Below are positions 41,876 through 52,620 of a stretch of DNA of 64,000 nucleotides, piece by piece. The stretch spans positions 2,418,001 through 2,482,000 of the forward strand of contig NZ_CP035281.1 in NCBI RefSeq assembly GCF_004103735.1. The letters are read 5' to 3'. This DNA is from Aminipila luticellarii (GTDB taxonomy: Bacteria > Bacillota > Clostridia > Peptostreptococcales > Anaerovoracaceae). Position 1 is the stretch's first letter; every line of letters starts with the position of its first letter. Under the pieces are notes generated by a model. The model was not told the DNA's origin, searched no databases, and was given only the letters and a program-made list of their open reading frames with translations. Both the position numbers and the translations under genes were made by a program.

Positions 41876-43081
41876 ATGAAAATATTAATAACGACTGACT
41901 GGTATAAACCTGTTATCAATGGAGTTGTTACTTCTGTCATCAATTTAAAATCTGAGCTGGAAAAAGCAGGTCACGAAGTACGCGTATTGACATTATCACC
42001 AGACGGGCGTCAGCACTTTAAAGATGATACATACTATCTCAAATCATTCAAAGTAAAAATATATCCGCAAGCGAGAGGGACTTATAATTTTCACAGCAAA
42101 TACTTGCCGGAGATTCTGGAGTGGCATCCCGATATCGTACATTCGCAGTGCGAGTGGATTTCATTCTACTTTGCCAAATATATTGCTCTTAAATTAAATA
42201 TTCCCATTGTTCATACATATCATACGATTTATGAAGACTATACGCACTACATACTGCGCAGCAAACGTCTCAGCAAAAGTATCGTACTCTTTGGTTCGAA
42301 CCATGCGCTCAATGCCACGGATTATGTCATAACACCTACCAATAAGGCTCGGAGCTTACTGCTCTCTTACGGCATCGAAAATCCAATCATTACCATACCT
42401 ACCGGTATAGATCTAAATAAATATAAGTCTCGCATTTCTGAAGACCGCCGTCGTGAACTTCTTTCTTCTTACGGCATCACTCTGGATAAAACCGTTATTG
42501 TAAGCATCGGAAGGCTTGCTCTTGAAAAGAATGTAGATGAGCTTCTCGGCAACATGCGGGCCTTAGCGAAGTCTCATCCGGAAATCGTTCTTCTGATCGT
42601 GGGCGGCGGACCCTATGCGGAGGTTTTAAAGGAACTGGTCCTGGACATGGGGCTGAAAGGCCACGTCTTTTTTACAGGTATGGTCTCTCCGGATCTGATT
42701 CCTGAATACTTTCAGTTGGGTAAATTGTTTGTATGCGCTTCGCAAAGTGAAGCACAGGGGCTTACCTATATTGAGTCACTGGCCAGCGGCATTCCGCTTT
42801 TATGCAAATACGACAAATGCTTGGAGAATGTCCTGATTGAAGGCCGGAACGGGTTCTTTTTTGACAGTCCGCAAAGCTTTATCGAAAAGCTTCTCAGTCT
42901 ATTGGCCGATTCCGAAAAGTATGAGCGTTTGTGTAAAAACGCAGAAGCCTCCGCAGGAAGCTATTCAAAAGAGGTATTTGGAAGCCGGGTAGAAAAGGTC
43001 TATGAAGCAGCAATAAACACCTTTACAGGGCATCTTCCTCTTCCGATCCGGCTTATTCCGGTTCTCAAAAGACACGCTTAA
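41876..43081 (+). CDS. Family GT4 glycosyltransferase (glycolipid type)
   Basis: 401 residues with two Rossmann-like domains: MKILITTDWYKPVINGVVTSV start, IGRLALEKNVDELL in the donor domain and the E-x7-E type motif near SQSEAQGLTYIESLASGIP. Similar proteins make monoglycosyl-diacylglycerol, which would match the adjacent divergent FASII operon, but sugar and acceptor are not proven. Own terminator follows. Confidence 0.88.
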   Translation: MKILITTDWYKPVINGVVTSVINLKSELEKAGHEVRVLTLSPDGRQHFKDDTYYLKSFKVKIYPQARGTYNFHSKYLPEILEWHPDIVHSQCEWISFYFAKYIALKLNIPIVHTYHTIYEDYTHYILRSKRLSKSIVLFGSNHALNATDYVITPTNKARSLLLSYGIENPIITIPTGIDLNKYKSRISEDRRRELLSSYGITLDKTVIVSIGRLALEKNVDELLGNMRALAKSHPEIVLLIVGGGPYAEVLKELVLDMGLKGHVFFTGMVSPDLIPEYFQLGKLFVCASQSEAQGLTYIESLASGIPLLCKYDKCLENVLIEGRNGFFFDSPQSFIEKLLSLLADSEKYERLCKNAEASAGSYSKEVFGSRVEKVYEAAINTFTGHLPLPIRLIPVLKRHA

Positions 43082-43090
43082 TAACAATAC

Positions 43091-43133
43091 AGGCAGCAGA
43101 TCGTGATGTTCACCTCTGCTGCCTTTTGTTTTC
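43091..43133 (+). terminator. Terminator of the glycosyltransferase gene
   Basis: A 10-bp perfect stem AGGCAGCAGA/TCTGCTGCCT, 14-nt loop, then TTTTGTTTT. Confidence 0.88.
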
Positions 43134-43168
43134 AAAAATACCTTTTTCTCAGCCTTTTTAAGCTTCCT

Positions 43169-43819
43169 TTAGAATTCTAAAATTCTTAAAATATCCTTCG
43201 CGTTTCCAATAGTATAATTGGGTTTAAATATCCCTTCTTTTTGCTTATCATATATGGCCACTGCCCAGTCCACAAGCACAGAGGTAACCCCTGCATTATT
43301 GGCGCACCCAATATCAAATTTGCTGTCTCCGATCATCAGGGCCTCTTCCGGCTTAGAATCCAGCTTTTCCAGAGCAATCAGCGCCGGTTCCGGATCTGGT
43401 TTATGTTTCGTGCAGTCCTCCATAGTCACAATCACATTAAAAAGTTTATCCAATTCATACTTTTCAAGCCCTTCCATAGTGGTGGGCTTTAGTCTGGAAG
43501 TCACCACTGCGGTCTTATATTCCTGCCTGTTCAGCTCTTTAATCAATTCGATCATACCCGGAAAAGGCGATATGGCATCGGCAAACTTCCCTGTCTGATA
43601 GTTTCTGTAAATCTCAACGGCTTCCTCCACAGGAAATTCCGGAAAGAAATCGTTCATGCTCTTGGCTAAGGTTTCTCCAAAGGTTCTATGTATGACCTCC
43701 GGATCCCCCTCTTCACCCCGGATCGTCTTGAAGGTATGCTGCCATGAACCCAATATCAGTTCATTGGTATTCATAATCGTTCCGTCAAAGTCAAATAATA
43801 TGGTATTAATCCTGTTCAT
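43169..43819 (-). CDS. HAD-family phosphatase (PpaX/Gph-like)
   Basis: 216 residues, HAD superfamily: ILFDFDGTIMNTNELI (motif I), VVTSR (motif II), KHKPDP (motif III), MIGDSKFDI (motif IV). The NTNELI context resembles pyrophosphatase PpaX; phosphoglycolate phosphatase is the other option. It is 40 bp downstream of tex. Confidence 0.88.
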   Translation of the reverse strand: MNRINTILFDFDGTIMNTNELILGSWQHTFKTIRGEEGDPEVIHRTFGETLAKSMNDFFPEFPVEEAVEIYRNYQTGKFADAISPFPGMIELIKELNRQEYKTAVVTSRLKPTTMEGLEKYELDKLFNVIVTMEDCTKHKPDPEPALIALEKLDSKPEEALMIGDSKFDIGCANNAGVTSVLVDWAVAIYDKQKEGIFKPNYTIGNAKDILRILEF

Positions 43820-43861
43820 CCTGCGTTCTTATTCTCCCTAATATTCGTATCCTTATCCTGT

Positions 43862-46123
43862 TTATAGCTTCATGGTCAATGCAATTTTTTGCCGTTCATA
43901 ATCGACACTTAAAATTTTGACCTTTACCGTGTCTCCCACAGAAACCACATCCATGGGGTGCTTAATGAATTTATTGCTTATTTCAGAAATATGGACCAGC
44001 CCGTCATTTTTCACTCCGATATCTACAAAGGCACCAAAGTCTACCACGTTACGAACAGTACCCATCATTTCCATGCCTACTTTTAAGTCCTCAAAGCTCC
44101 TTACGTCATTTCGGAACACGACGGCAGGCGCATCCTCTCTCGGGTCTCTGGCCGGCTTTTTGATTTCCTCTATGATATCTTTCAACGTCATGGCGCCAAT
44201 GCCCACTTCTTCAGCAAGCTTTTCAATGCTCTTGCCAAGTCCTCTCTTCGGATCCTCTTTCTTCGGTTCCTTTAACACAGCCAATGCCGCGAGGCCTTTT
44301 GTCCCCGGCTCCACTTTTACAGTTTTTTTCACCGTCGGATAAGTCTCGCAGATTTTCTCTTCGATATCCTTCACTCCGCCCTGCCTGATCTGTTCCTTAT
44401 CGATGGTAAGCTTTTGAAGTACAATATCAGCGGCCCCATAAGACTCCGGATGAACGGAGGTGGCATCCAGCGGGTTTGTCCCATCTGCTATTCTCATAAA
44501 GCCCGCACATTGTTTATAGGTTTTTTCACCCAGCTTAGATACCTTTAAAAGTTCTTTTCGGTTTGTGAATTTGCCGGCTTCCTCCCTGTAAGCAACAATA
44601 TTTTTGGCGATACCCATATTGATCCCCGCAATGTAAGAAAGAAGGGAAGGGGAAGCGGTATTTAAATCCACACCTACTCGGTTTACGCAGTCCTCCACTA
44701 CATTGGTCAGCGCCCCATCTAAAAGATTCTGGTCAATATCGTGCTGATATTGGCCTACACCAATACTTTTAGGGGAGATTTTAACCAGCTCTGCCAGCGG
44801 ATCCTGCAATCTTCTTCCCAGAGACATGGCCCCTCTCGTGGTCACATCCAGATCCGGATATTCTTCTGTTGCCAGCTTTGAAGCGGAGTAAACCGAAGCT
44901 CCCGCTTCATTTACAATCGTATAGCTTATGTCATACTCGTTTTTCTTAAGAAAGTCTGCCACGACTTCTTCCGTCTCTCGGGAAGCTGTGCCGTTTCCGA
45001 TTACGATCGTATTAATTTTAAATTTTTCTACCAGTTTCTTCAAGACCGCTTCTGTACCGGCAATGTCTTTTTTAGGCTCCGTAGGATAGACGGTGGTATA
45101 TGCTAAAAGCTTTCCGGTCTCGTTTAAGACAGCCACCTTACATCCGGTCCTGTAGCCCGGGTCTATGCTGATAATTCTTGCTCCGTTCATCGGCGGAACC
45201 ATCAGCAGCTTTTCAGTATTTTTTGCAAAGACCTTGACCGCATCCAGCTCGGCTCGTTCCGTGAGAAGATTTCTCATTTCCCGCTCTATGGAAGGTGCCA
45301 TTAACCGCTTGTACGCGTCTGCAATAGTATCTTTTAAAGGCTCCATAAATATAGATTTTTCGTTGGTAATGACTGCTTCCTCCAGCATCATCTGAAGTTC
45401 TTCTACCGGTACGCTTACCTTGACTTTCAGTTTCTTTTCCTTTTCTCCTCTGTTTATCGCAAGAACTCTGTGATTGGGAATCTTAAGGATTCCCTCCTGA
45501 TGCCCATAATACATGTCATACACTGTTTTTTCTTCCGGGTCGGCTGCCTCTGTGACAATCAAGCCGGATTTTTGCGTCTTTTCACGAACCATAGCCGTAA
45601 GCTCCGGATGATCCGCAATCATTTCAGCAATAATATCCATAGCGCCCTGAATAGCCTGTTCCGTATTCTCTACGCCCTTCTCCGCATTTATATACGGAGC
45701 AGCCAGTTCGTCCATATTTCCTGATTCAATCTCCTGAGCATAAAAAAGAAGGGCTAAAGGCTCCAAGCCCTTTTCCTTTGCCTTTGAAGCTCTGGTAGAT
45801 TTTTTCTGCTTGTACGGCTTATACAGATCTTCTACTCTCTGCAACACTTCTGCCTTTTCAATTTCAGCCTGCAGCTCCTCTGTCAGCTTGCCCTGTTCGT
45901 CAATAAGCCGGATCACTTCTTCTTTTCTGTTCTCCAGGTTTCGCAGGTAAGTAAGCCTTTCATCCATATCCCGCAGGGTCACATCGGAAAGCCCCCCTGT
46001 TACTTCCTTTCTGTAGCGGGCAATAAACGGAATCGTATTGCCGTCATCTATAAGCTGTACGGTATTTTCAACCTGTGCGATTCTTACGGAAAATTCCTGT
46101 GCCAGTTTTTCAATAATGTTCAT
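43862..46123 (-). CDS. tex: Tex, transcription accessory RNA-binding protein
   Basis: 753 residues, full length. Order: N-terminal helical region (IPFIARYRKEVTGGLSD), YqgF-like domain (IISIDPGYRTGCKVAVLNETG), helix-hairpin-helix region (NRVGVDLNTASPSLLSYIAGI) and a C-terminal S1 domain (GMEMMGTVRNVVDFGAFVDIGVKNDGLVHIS, seen in parts). Nucleic-acid-binding factor with a general role in transcription. Confidence 0.96.
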   Translation of the reverse strand: MNIIEKLAQEFSVRIAQVENTVQLIDDGNTIPFIARYRKEVTGGLSDVTLRDMDERLTYLRNLENRKEEVIRLIDEQGKLTEELQAEIEKAEVLQRVEDLYKPYKQKKSTRASKAKEKGLEPLALLFYAQEIESGNMDELAAPYINAEKGVENTEQAIQGAMDIIAEMIADHPELTAMVREKTQKSGLIVTEAADPEEKTVYDMYYGHQEGILKIPNHRVLAINRGEKEKKLKVKVSVPVEELQMMLEEAVITNEKSIFMEPLKDTIADAYKRLMAPSIEREMRNLLTERAELDAVKVFAKNTEKLLMVPPMNGARIISIDPGYRTGCKVAVLNETGKLLAYTTVYPTEPKKDIAGTEAVLKKLVEKFKINTIVIGNGTASRETEEVVADFLKKNEYDISYTIVNEAGASVYSASKLATEEYPDLDVTTRGAMSLGRRLQDPLAELVKISPKSIGVGQYQHDIDQNLLDGALTNVVEDCVNRVGVDLNTASPSLLSYIAGINMGIAKNIVAYREEAGKFTNRKELLKVSKLGEKTYKQCAGFMRIADGTNPLDATSVHPESYGAADIVLQKLTIDKEQIRQGGVKDIEEKICETYPTVKKTVKVEPGTKGLAALAVLKEPKKEDPKRGLGKSIEKLAEEVGIGAMTLKDIIEEIKKPARDPREDAPAVVFRNDVRSFEDLKVGMEMMGTVRNVVDFGAFVDIGVKNDGLVHISEISNKFIKHPMDVVSVGDTVKVKILSVDYERQKIALTMKL

Positions 46124-46154
46124 GTTATTACCCTTGTCCCCTTATCTTTTATTT

Positions 46155-47277
46155 TCAATCCTTGAGCTTTAATTTTTCATTGATAAAATAGTCAATTTCT
46201 CCATCCATGACTGCCTGAACATTCCCCACTTCAGCTCCGGTCCTATGATCCTTGACCATCGTGTACGGCTGAAAGACATAGGATCGAATCTGGCTTCCCC
46301 ATGTATTCTGTGAAAAATCTCCTTTTAGTTCCCGCAGGTTGTCCTTATGCTCCTGCTCCGCCAGTTCCGTCAATTTGGCTTTTAAAATTTTCATGGCCAT
46401 TTCTTTGTTCTGGTGTTGGCTTCTTTCATTCTGGCAGGTCACGACGATATTCGTCGGCAGATGTGTGATACGAATAGCCGAATCTGTTTTGTTGACGTGC
46501 TGTCCGCCCGCGCCGCTGGATCGGTACGTATCAATTCGCAGATCCTCCGGATCGAGATCGACCTTGATATCCTCGTCCAGCTCAGGCATGACTTCCAGCA
46601 AGGCAAAGGAAGTCTGCCTTTTACCCTGTGCATTGAACGGAGAGATACGAACCAAGCGGTGGACCCCCCGTTCATTCTTTAAATACCCATAAGCATTTTC
46701 ACCCTCCACGATTACCGTCGCACTTTTGATGCCTGCTTCCGTATCATCCTGCAAGTCTATCACCCTGGTCTTATATCCTTTTTTCTCCGACCACCGGGTA
46801 TACATTCGAAGAAGCATTTCTGCCCAGTCCATAGCGTCTACACCGCCTGTGCCTGCATGGATAGTAAAAATCGCATTATTATGGTCGAACTCACCGGTCA
46901 GCAGAGTTTTCAGCCGGATTTCTTCGGCTTTCACCTTATAACCTTCATAGGCTTCTTTTATTTCTTCTGCTAAACCGGCATTTTCCTCAGCTGTGGAATC
47001 GGCTTCGCTCTCTTCCGCCATTTCAATGAGAACTTCTATATCTTCTAAATCCTGTTCCAAATTTTTATAGCTGTTTATTTTGTTTTCTAAAGACTTTTTC
47101 TCTTTCAGCAGTTTTTGTGCCGTCTCCCGGTTTTCCCAAAACCCGTCTATTTGAGTCTTGATGTCTAATTCCTCTAATCTATTCTCTAACCCTGCCAGGT
47201 CAAAGAGACTCACCTACCTCTGTCAAATTTGCCTTTGCAGCAGGTAGCTCATATTTTATCTGATCTAATTCAACCAT
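46155..47277 (-). CDS. prfB: Peptide chain release factor 2 with programmed +1 frameshift
   Basis: Reading starts at ATG 47275-47277 behind AAAGGAATTTTAT, gives 25 codons (MVELDQIKYELPAAKANL..), then CTT TGA C at 47205-47199, where a +1 slip on CTT leads into DLAGLENRLEELD and the rest of RF2 with the GGQ loop in SSGAGGQHVNKTDSA. Full product about 373 residues. A purine-rich GGTGAG lies three bases before CTT, as the internal Shine-Dalgarno that stimulates the shift. RF2 reads TGA, so the shift autoregulates its own level. Confidence 0.96.
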
Positions 47278-47345
47278 ATAAAATTCCTTTCTTTATATAT
47301 CTCGATATTCAAGTCAACTATGCAGCCGATACCGCAAAGCCGCAC

Positions 47346-50102
47346 TTATTTATTCATACAGCAGTTCTTATATTTTTTCCCGCTGCCGCACGGGCAGGGA
47401 TCATTTCTTCCGATCTTTTCTTCCGTTCTTCTGATTGGCTCGTGTCTCTGTTCTCTTTCAGGAACTTCCGTCTGATCCGGCATGGAAGTTGAAATGCCGC
47501 TTGCCATTCCGCCCTCTCGATACTCCTCTTTTCTGCCTTCACCGGCCTCCATGATTTTTCTTCTCTCCGAATTGGTCTGAATGGTAACATTATAGCAGAA
47601 CTTGACCGTATCCTCTTTAATGGCCTGAATCATCAGTTCAAACATATCAAAGCCTTCATTTGCATAAGCCGCCGCAGGATCCTGCTGTCCCAGAGCACGA
47701 AGGTTGATTCCGCTTCGGAGCTGATCCATATCGTCAATGTGATCCATCCATTTGTTGTCCACTACTCGGATCAGAATCATTCTCTCCAGCTCACGCATTC
47801 TGTCTGCACCGATTTCTTCTTCCTTAGCAGCGTACAGCTTTTCAAATTCAGCATAAATATCCTCTTTTAACTGATCTGCTATAAGGTCGTGAGCTTCCTC
47901 GTCGGTGTACGGTAAATGCTCATCAAATTTGTCACAAAGCTTCTTTAAACTCTTTCCGAGGGAAACCAGATCCCATTCTTCCGAATATCTGGAAGCCACC
48001 GTAATCGGATCCACCATTTCGTCGATTAATTCCTGGGTCATATTTCGGATATAATCTCTCAGATTTTCCCCAAACAATACCCTTCGTCTTTCTTCGTAAA
48101 TAATCTGACGCTGTTTATTCATAACATTATCGTATTGCAATACATACTTTCTGATGTAGAAGTTCTTGCCCTCCACCTTTTTCTGAGCCGCTTCAATACG
48201 TTTTGTAAGCATTCCGGCTTCAATTGCCTCGTCCTCTTCCACGCCCAGTTTTCCAACCAAGCTCTGAATCTTCTCTCCGCCGAACAGCCTCAGCAGTTCA
48301 TCCTCCAAGGATAAGAAGAACTGTGTACAACCCGGGTCACCCTGACGTCCCGCACGTCCTCGAAGCTGATTATCGATTCTTCGGGATTCGTGACGTTCCG
48401 TACCGATGATGCAAAGACCGCCTAATTCTCTGACCTGCTGCTGTTCTTCTTCTCTCTCAGCCTTGTATTTTTCATTAAGCTCCTTAAATACGCTTCTGGC
48501 ATGCAGCAGCTCCGGTTCATTGGTAGACACAAAGGACGTTGCAAAGGAAATGGCTTCATCACTGAATCCCTGTTTCTTCATCTCCCGTTTTGCTTCAAAT
48601 TCCGGATTTCCTCCAAGCAGGATGTCGGTACCTCTTCCGGCCATATTGGTCGCAATGGTTACCGCATCCTTACGGCCTGCCTCTGCAATGATCTCCGCTT
48701 CTTTTTCATGCTGCTTCGCATTTAACACATTGTGCTTTATACCGCGTTTTCTCAGCATGTCACTGATCAATTCCGAACGTTCAATGGAGATCGTACCCAC
48801 CAGAACCGGCTGTCCCGTCGTGTGAACCTCTGCAATTCTTTCGGCAATTGCTTTAAATTTTCCTTTTTCAGTGGCATAAATCGAATCCTGAAGATCTGTT
48901 CTGGCAATTTCACGGTTGGTCGGTATCACTACAACGTCCATGTTATAGATTTCTCTGAATTCATCTTCTTCCGTCTTAGCCGTACCTGTCATACCGGCCA
49001 GCTTCTTATACATTCTGAAATAATTCTGCAGCGTTATAGTGGCAAGGGTCTTTGATTCTGAACGTACCAAAACGCCTTCTTTTGCTTCAATGGCCTGATG
49101 AAGTCCGTCGCTGTATCTACGTCCGAACATCAATCTTCCTGTAAATTCATCAACAATGACAATTTCGCCATCCTTTACGATATAGTCCACATCGCGCTTC
49201 ATTAAATTTCTTGCCTTCAAGGCCTGCAGCACGTGATGGTTAATCTCCATATTTTCAGGATCTGAGAAGTTCTCAATGCCAAATTCCCGCTCACACTTTG
49301 CCACACCTTCTTCGGTAAGAGAAATCGTCTTGTCCTTTTCCTCAATGGTAAAGTCTTCTTCGTTCCGTAATTTTATGACAAACCTATCTGCAACACCATA
49401 TAAATCTGTAGATTTGGCTCCCTGTCCTGAAATGATTAGCGGAGTTCTCGCTTCATCGATCAGGATGGAGTCCACCTCATCCACAATGGCATAATTCAAT
49501 TCTTCTCGCTGGGACATCTCTTCACGATAGGTGACCATGTTATCCCTCAGATAGTCGAAACCGAACTCATTGTTCGTACCATACGTAATGTCCGCCGCAT
49601 AAGCCGCTTTTCTGTCTTCGCCGGTCACATCGTGTACCACGCAGCCCACCGTCAGTCCAAGGAAGGTATATAATTTACCCATCCATTCCATATCACGCTT
49701 TGCCAAGTAATCATTTACCGTAACAACGTGAACGCCTTCGCCGCTGAGGGCATTTAAGTAGGCTGCTAATGTAGCCACTAAAGTCTTACCTTCACCGGTT
49801 TTCATTTCAGCAATTCTTCCCTGATGCAAAGCGACACCACCGATCAGCTGAACTCTGAAATGTTTCATTCCCAAGCTTCGGACAGCGCCTTCCCGGCATA
49901 CCGCAAACGCTTCCGGTAGCAAATCATCCAGGGATTCGCCGTTTTTTACCCGCTCCTTAAACTCAAATGTCTTCGCTTTCAGTTGTTCATCTGTGAGACT
50001 CTGCATCTCAGAATCCAGCACTTCCACCTTGTCTACTATTTTTTCAATTTTTCTGACCTCTTTTACATTCAAATCTCCAAAGATTTTTTCCATTAATCCC
50101 AT
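47346..50102 (-). CDS. secA: SecA, preprotein translocase ATPase
   Basis: 918 residues. Walker A in [46 protein letters not shown], and the C-terminal zinc tail [17 protein letters not shown]. It drives Sec-dependent export. ATG at 50100-50102 follows AAGGACTGAAGAT; it begins four bases after the stop of the CNNM/CorC gene. Confidence 0.98.
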   Translation of the reverse strand: MGLMEKIFGDLNVKEVRKIEKIVDKVEVLDSEMQSLTDEQLKAKTFEFKERVKNGESLDDLLPEAFAVCREGAVRSLGMKHFRVQLIGGVALHQGRIAEMKTGEGKTLVATLAAYLNALSGEGVHVVTVNDYLAKRDMEWMGKLYTFLGLTVGCVVHDVTGEDRKAAYAADITYGTNNEFGFDYLRDNMVTYREEMSQREELNYAIVDEVDSILIDEARTPLIISGQGAKSTDLYGVADRFVIKLRNEEDFTIEEKDKTISLTEEGVAKCEREFGIENFSDPENMEINHHVLQALKARNLMKRDVDYIVKDGEIVIVDEFTGRLMFGRRYSDGLHQAIEAKEGVLVRSESKTLATITLQNYFRMYKKLAGMTGTAKTEEDEFREIYNMDVVVIPTNREIARTDLQDSIYATEKGKFKAIAERIAEVHTTGQPVLVGTISIERSELISDMLRKRGIKHNVLNAKQHEKEAEIIAEAGRKDAVTIATNMAGRGTDILLGGNPEFEAKREMKKQGFSDEAISFATSFVSTNEPELLHARSVFKELNEKYKAEREEEQQQVRELGGLCIIGTERHESRRIDNQLRGRAGRQGDPGCTQFFLSLEDELLRLFGGEKIQSLVGKLGVEEDEAIEAGMLTKRIEAAQKKVEGKNFYIRKYVLQYDNVMNKQRQIIYEERRRVLFGENLRDYIRNMTQELIDEMVDPITVASRYSEEWDLVSLGKSLKKLCDKFDEHLPYTDEEAHDLIADQLKEDIYAEFEKLYAAKEEEIGADRMRELERMILIRVVDNKWMDHIDDMDQLRSGINLRALGQQDPAAAYANEGFDMFELMIQAIKEDTVKFCYNVTIQTNSERRKIMEAGEGRKEEYREGGMASGISTSMPDQTEVPEREQRHEPIRRTEEKIGRNDPCPCGSGKKYKNCCMNK

Positions 50103-50106
50103 ATCT

Positions 50107-51372
50107 TCAGTCCTTTTCCCTTTCTGTTTCACGCGGCATGACCGCCACATTTATTTCTAAGGCTCTTTTTCCATCTGCCTTGATTACTCTAACTTTAAGA
50201 TTTTCATATTCAAATGAATCGCCTGCTTCCGGTAATTTGTCCAAATTTACCACAACCCATCCATTTGCTGTAGTAATATCCATTTCTTCATATTCTAAGC
50301 CGAAAAAGTCGAACATTTTTTCAACACTTGCACCGCCCAGCACCCGGTAGCTTCCGTCATAGATCTGGATAATTTCCTGGGAGGCGGTCGCATCATGCTC
50401 ATCAAAGATTTCGCCTACCAGTTCCTCAATGATATCCTCCATGGTCACGATACCTTCTGTACCGCCGTATTCATCCACCACCACAGCAATATGCGTCTTT
50501 GCTTTTTGCATTCGCTTCAAAAGGGTGGCGATTCTTATGGATCCCGGCGTAAATACAACAGGCGTCACATAATCGGCAATTTCCTTCTGTTGACCGATTA
50601 CAAAATTGTGAAAGTCTTTTTGATTTAAAACACCCACAATTTTATCCATATTCTCTTCATATACCGGCAGTCTTGAAAATCCTGTTTCTAAGAAGATCTT
50701 TGCGACTGCTTCTTTTTCCTCATCTATTTCAATGGCTTCCACGTCAACTCTTGGTGTCAATACGTCGTACGCTTCCAGCTCATCGAATTCGATGGCATTT
50801 TGAATCAACTCACTCCGGTCTACATCCAGACTTCCCTCTGTTTCTGCTTCTTCCACAATCGTTATCAGCTCGTCATCGGTAATTGTCCTCTCGTCGTGTA
50901 CTTTAAATGCTTTTTTTATAATTTTTTTCCACTGCATCAATAAAAAATTCAGCGGCTTCATGATCGTAATCAAAAATCTGAGAAGCGGTACGGAAAACAT
51001 AGAAAATTTTTCAGGAGATTCCTTTGCAAGGATGGTGGGTGTTATTTCACCAAAGACTAAAACGATTATTGCGATAATTATTGTTGAAAACACTGCTCCG
51101 TATGTTCCATATAATTCTACGAACAACACGGCCGCGATAGATGCCATGGCAATATTTACAAGAATATCGCCGATCAGAATCGTTGTAAGAAGCCTGTCAT
51201 AATTTTCTTCCAGCATCAGGATCTGTCTTGCTTTCCTGCTTCCTGCTCCGGCAATATTTCTCAGTCTTGCCCTGTTTAAAGAGGTGAACGCTGCTTTGGT
51301 TGCCGAAAAGTAAGCAGAAAACGCTGTTAATATCACAATGGCTGTTATCGAAGTAACTATACTTCCTCCCAT
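50107..51372 (-). CDS. CNNM/CorC-type membrane protein (HlyC/CorC family)
   Basis: 421 residues: a CNNM transmembrane domain (about 5-180, with [14 protein letters not shown]), a CBS pair (about 200-325, MTPRV-like [39 protein letters not shown]) and a CorC_HlyC domain (about 340-415). Members are Mg2+ exporters or sensors. Linked by a 4-bp gap to secA. Confidence 0.93.
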   Translation of the reverse strand: MGGSIVTSITAIVILTAFSAYFSATKAAFTSLNRARLRNIAGAGSRKARQILMLEENYDRLLTTILIGDILVNIAMASIAAVLFVELYGTYGAVFSTIIIAIIVLVFGEITPTILAKESPEKFSMFSVPLLRFLITIMKPLNFLLMQWKKIIKKAFKVHDERTITDDELITIVEEAETEGSLDVDRSELIQNAIEFDELEAYDVLTPRVDVEAIEIDEEKEAVAKIFLETGFSRLPVYEENMDKIVGVLNQKDFHNFVIGQQKEIADYVTPVVFTPGSIRIATLLKRMQKAKTHIAVVVDEYGGTEGIVTMEDIIEELVGEIFDEHDATASQEIIQIYDGSYRVLGGASVEKMFDFFGLEYEEMDITTANGWVVVNLDKLPEAGDSFEYENLKVRVIKADGKRALEINVAVMPRETEREKD

Positions 51373-51496
51373 TTATACCTCCTGTATAAATCCATTTGTA
51401 CAACTGGAAAATCACAAATCTTTAATTTATAGATTTTCACCGCATATTTATTTATGTATACTGTAGCATAATATTATACCTCATTTACGAGAAAAA

Positions 51497-51517
51497 GAAA
51501 AGAGGGCAACGCCCTCT
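51497..51517 (-). terminator. Terminator of metA
   Basis: Stem AGAGGGC/GCCCTCT with a 3-nt loop, then TTTTCTTTTT on the minus strand, 69 bp after the metA stop. Confidence 0.85.
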
Positions 51518-51585
51518 CTGATAATTTTATTTTGTTTTTTCTATTATTTTGCTTTTTTAAATTAAAACTAAAAAATTTTCATCAG

Positions 51586-52500
51586 CTATAGCTGGGTCAA
51601 ATCATACGGTGTTTCTTGGTATACATAATAGTTGAGCCAGTTTGCGAACAAGAGGCTGGCATGCCCTCTCCACCTGACGATCACGTCTCTGCCCGGCTGA
51701 TCCTCCTTAAAATAATTTTGGGGAATCTCCACCGGAATGCCCTGCCTCACATCTCTGTAATATTCCAGTCCAAGCGTCTCCCGGTCATATTCCTGATGAC
51801 CGATGATAAAAATCTGTCTCCCGTTATCCGTAGCCAAAATGTGAGGTCCGGCATCATCTGATTCTGCCAAAATCCGAATTTCAGGATGTGCTTCTATATC
51901 GGATTTGAATATCTGCGTATATCTCGAATGCGGCGCCCAAAAGACATCATCAAAGCCTCTCATGAGCGGGCTGTGAGCACGAACCACCTTATGCTCGAAC
52001 ACCCCAAATACTTTTTTGTCCAGAGGGTGCTTGTTAATGCCAAAGTGATAATAAAGCCCGGCCTGGGCACCCCAACAGATATACATACTGCTGTACACAT
52101 GGGTTTTAGAATATTCAAGAATGGCACAAAGCTCTTCCCAGTAATCCACCTCTTCAAATTCCAGAGTTTCTACCGGGGCTCCTGTCAAGATCATTCCGTC
52201 GAACCGCTCTCCCTTGATTTCATCAAAGGTCTTATAGAAGGTCTCCAGATACTCCTCCAGTACATTTTTTGAGTCATGAGTCCCCATTCGCACTAAAGTC
52301 AGCTCTACCTGTAAGGGAGAATTGGCCAGTACTCTGGCCAGCTGGGTCTCCGTAGCCGCTTTGTCCGGCATCAGATTCACCATTAAAATACGAAGAGGCC
52401 GGATGTCCTGTTTTATGGCAGCCCCATCGTGCATTACAAATATATTTTCCTTTTGCAATAAATCGCCTGCCGGTAATTTATCCGGTATGATCAATGGCAT
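51586..52500 (-). CDS. metAA: MetA-family homoserine O-acetyltransferase
   Basis: 304 residues. Catalytic Cys142 in MYICWGAQAG, His in FIIGHQEYD. Residue 111 is Glu (GAPVETLEF); published structure-function work links Glu at this place with acetyl-CoA and Gly (E. coli) with succinyl-CoA. It activates homoserine for methionine synthesis. Single gene; methionine-pathway neighbours are metK and lysC. Confidence 0.93.
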   Translation of the reverse strand: MPLIIPDKLPAGDLLQKENIFVMHDGAAIKQDIRPLRILMVNLMPDKAATETQLARVLANSPLQVELTLVRMGTHDSKNVLEEYLETFYKTFDEIKGERFDGMILTGAPVETLEFEEVDYWEELCAILEYSKTHVYSSMYICWGAQAGLYYHFGINKHPLDKKVFGVFEHKVVRAHSPLMRGFDDVFWAPHSRYTQIFKSDIEAHPEIRILAESDDAGPHILATDNGRQIFIIGHQEYDRETLGLEYYRDVRQGIPVEIPQNYFKEDQPGRDVIVRWRGHASLLFANWLNYYVYQETPYDLTQL

Positions 52501-52563
52501 ATTCTTTCCACTCTCCTTTTTCTCTCTTCCGGCATTCCATGACGTAACGGCTGACCCGCCATG

Positions 52564-52590
52564 AAAAACAGCGGGTCTCCAAGCCCGCTG
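52564..52590 (-). terminator. Terminator of lysC
   Basis: Stem CAGCGGGc/..CCCGCTG around a short loop, followed on the minus strand by TTTTT. Confidence 0.85.
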
Positions 52591-52620
52591 CCATAAGTCC
52601 TTTACATTTCTTGCATTCTA

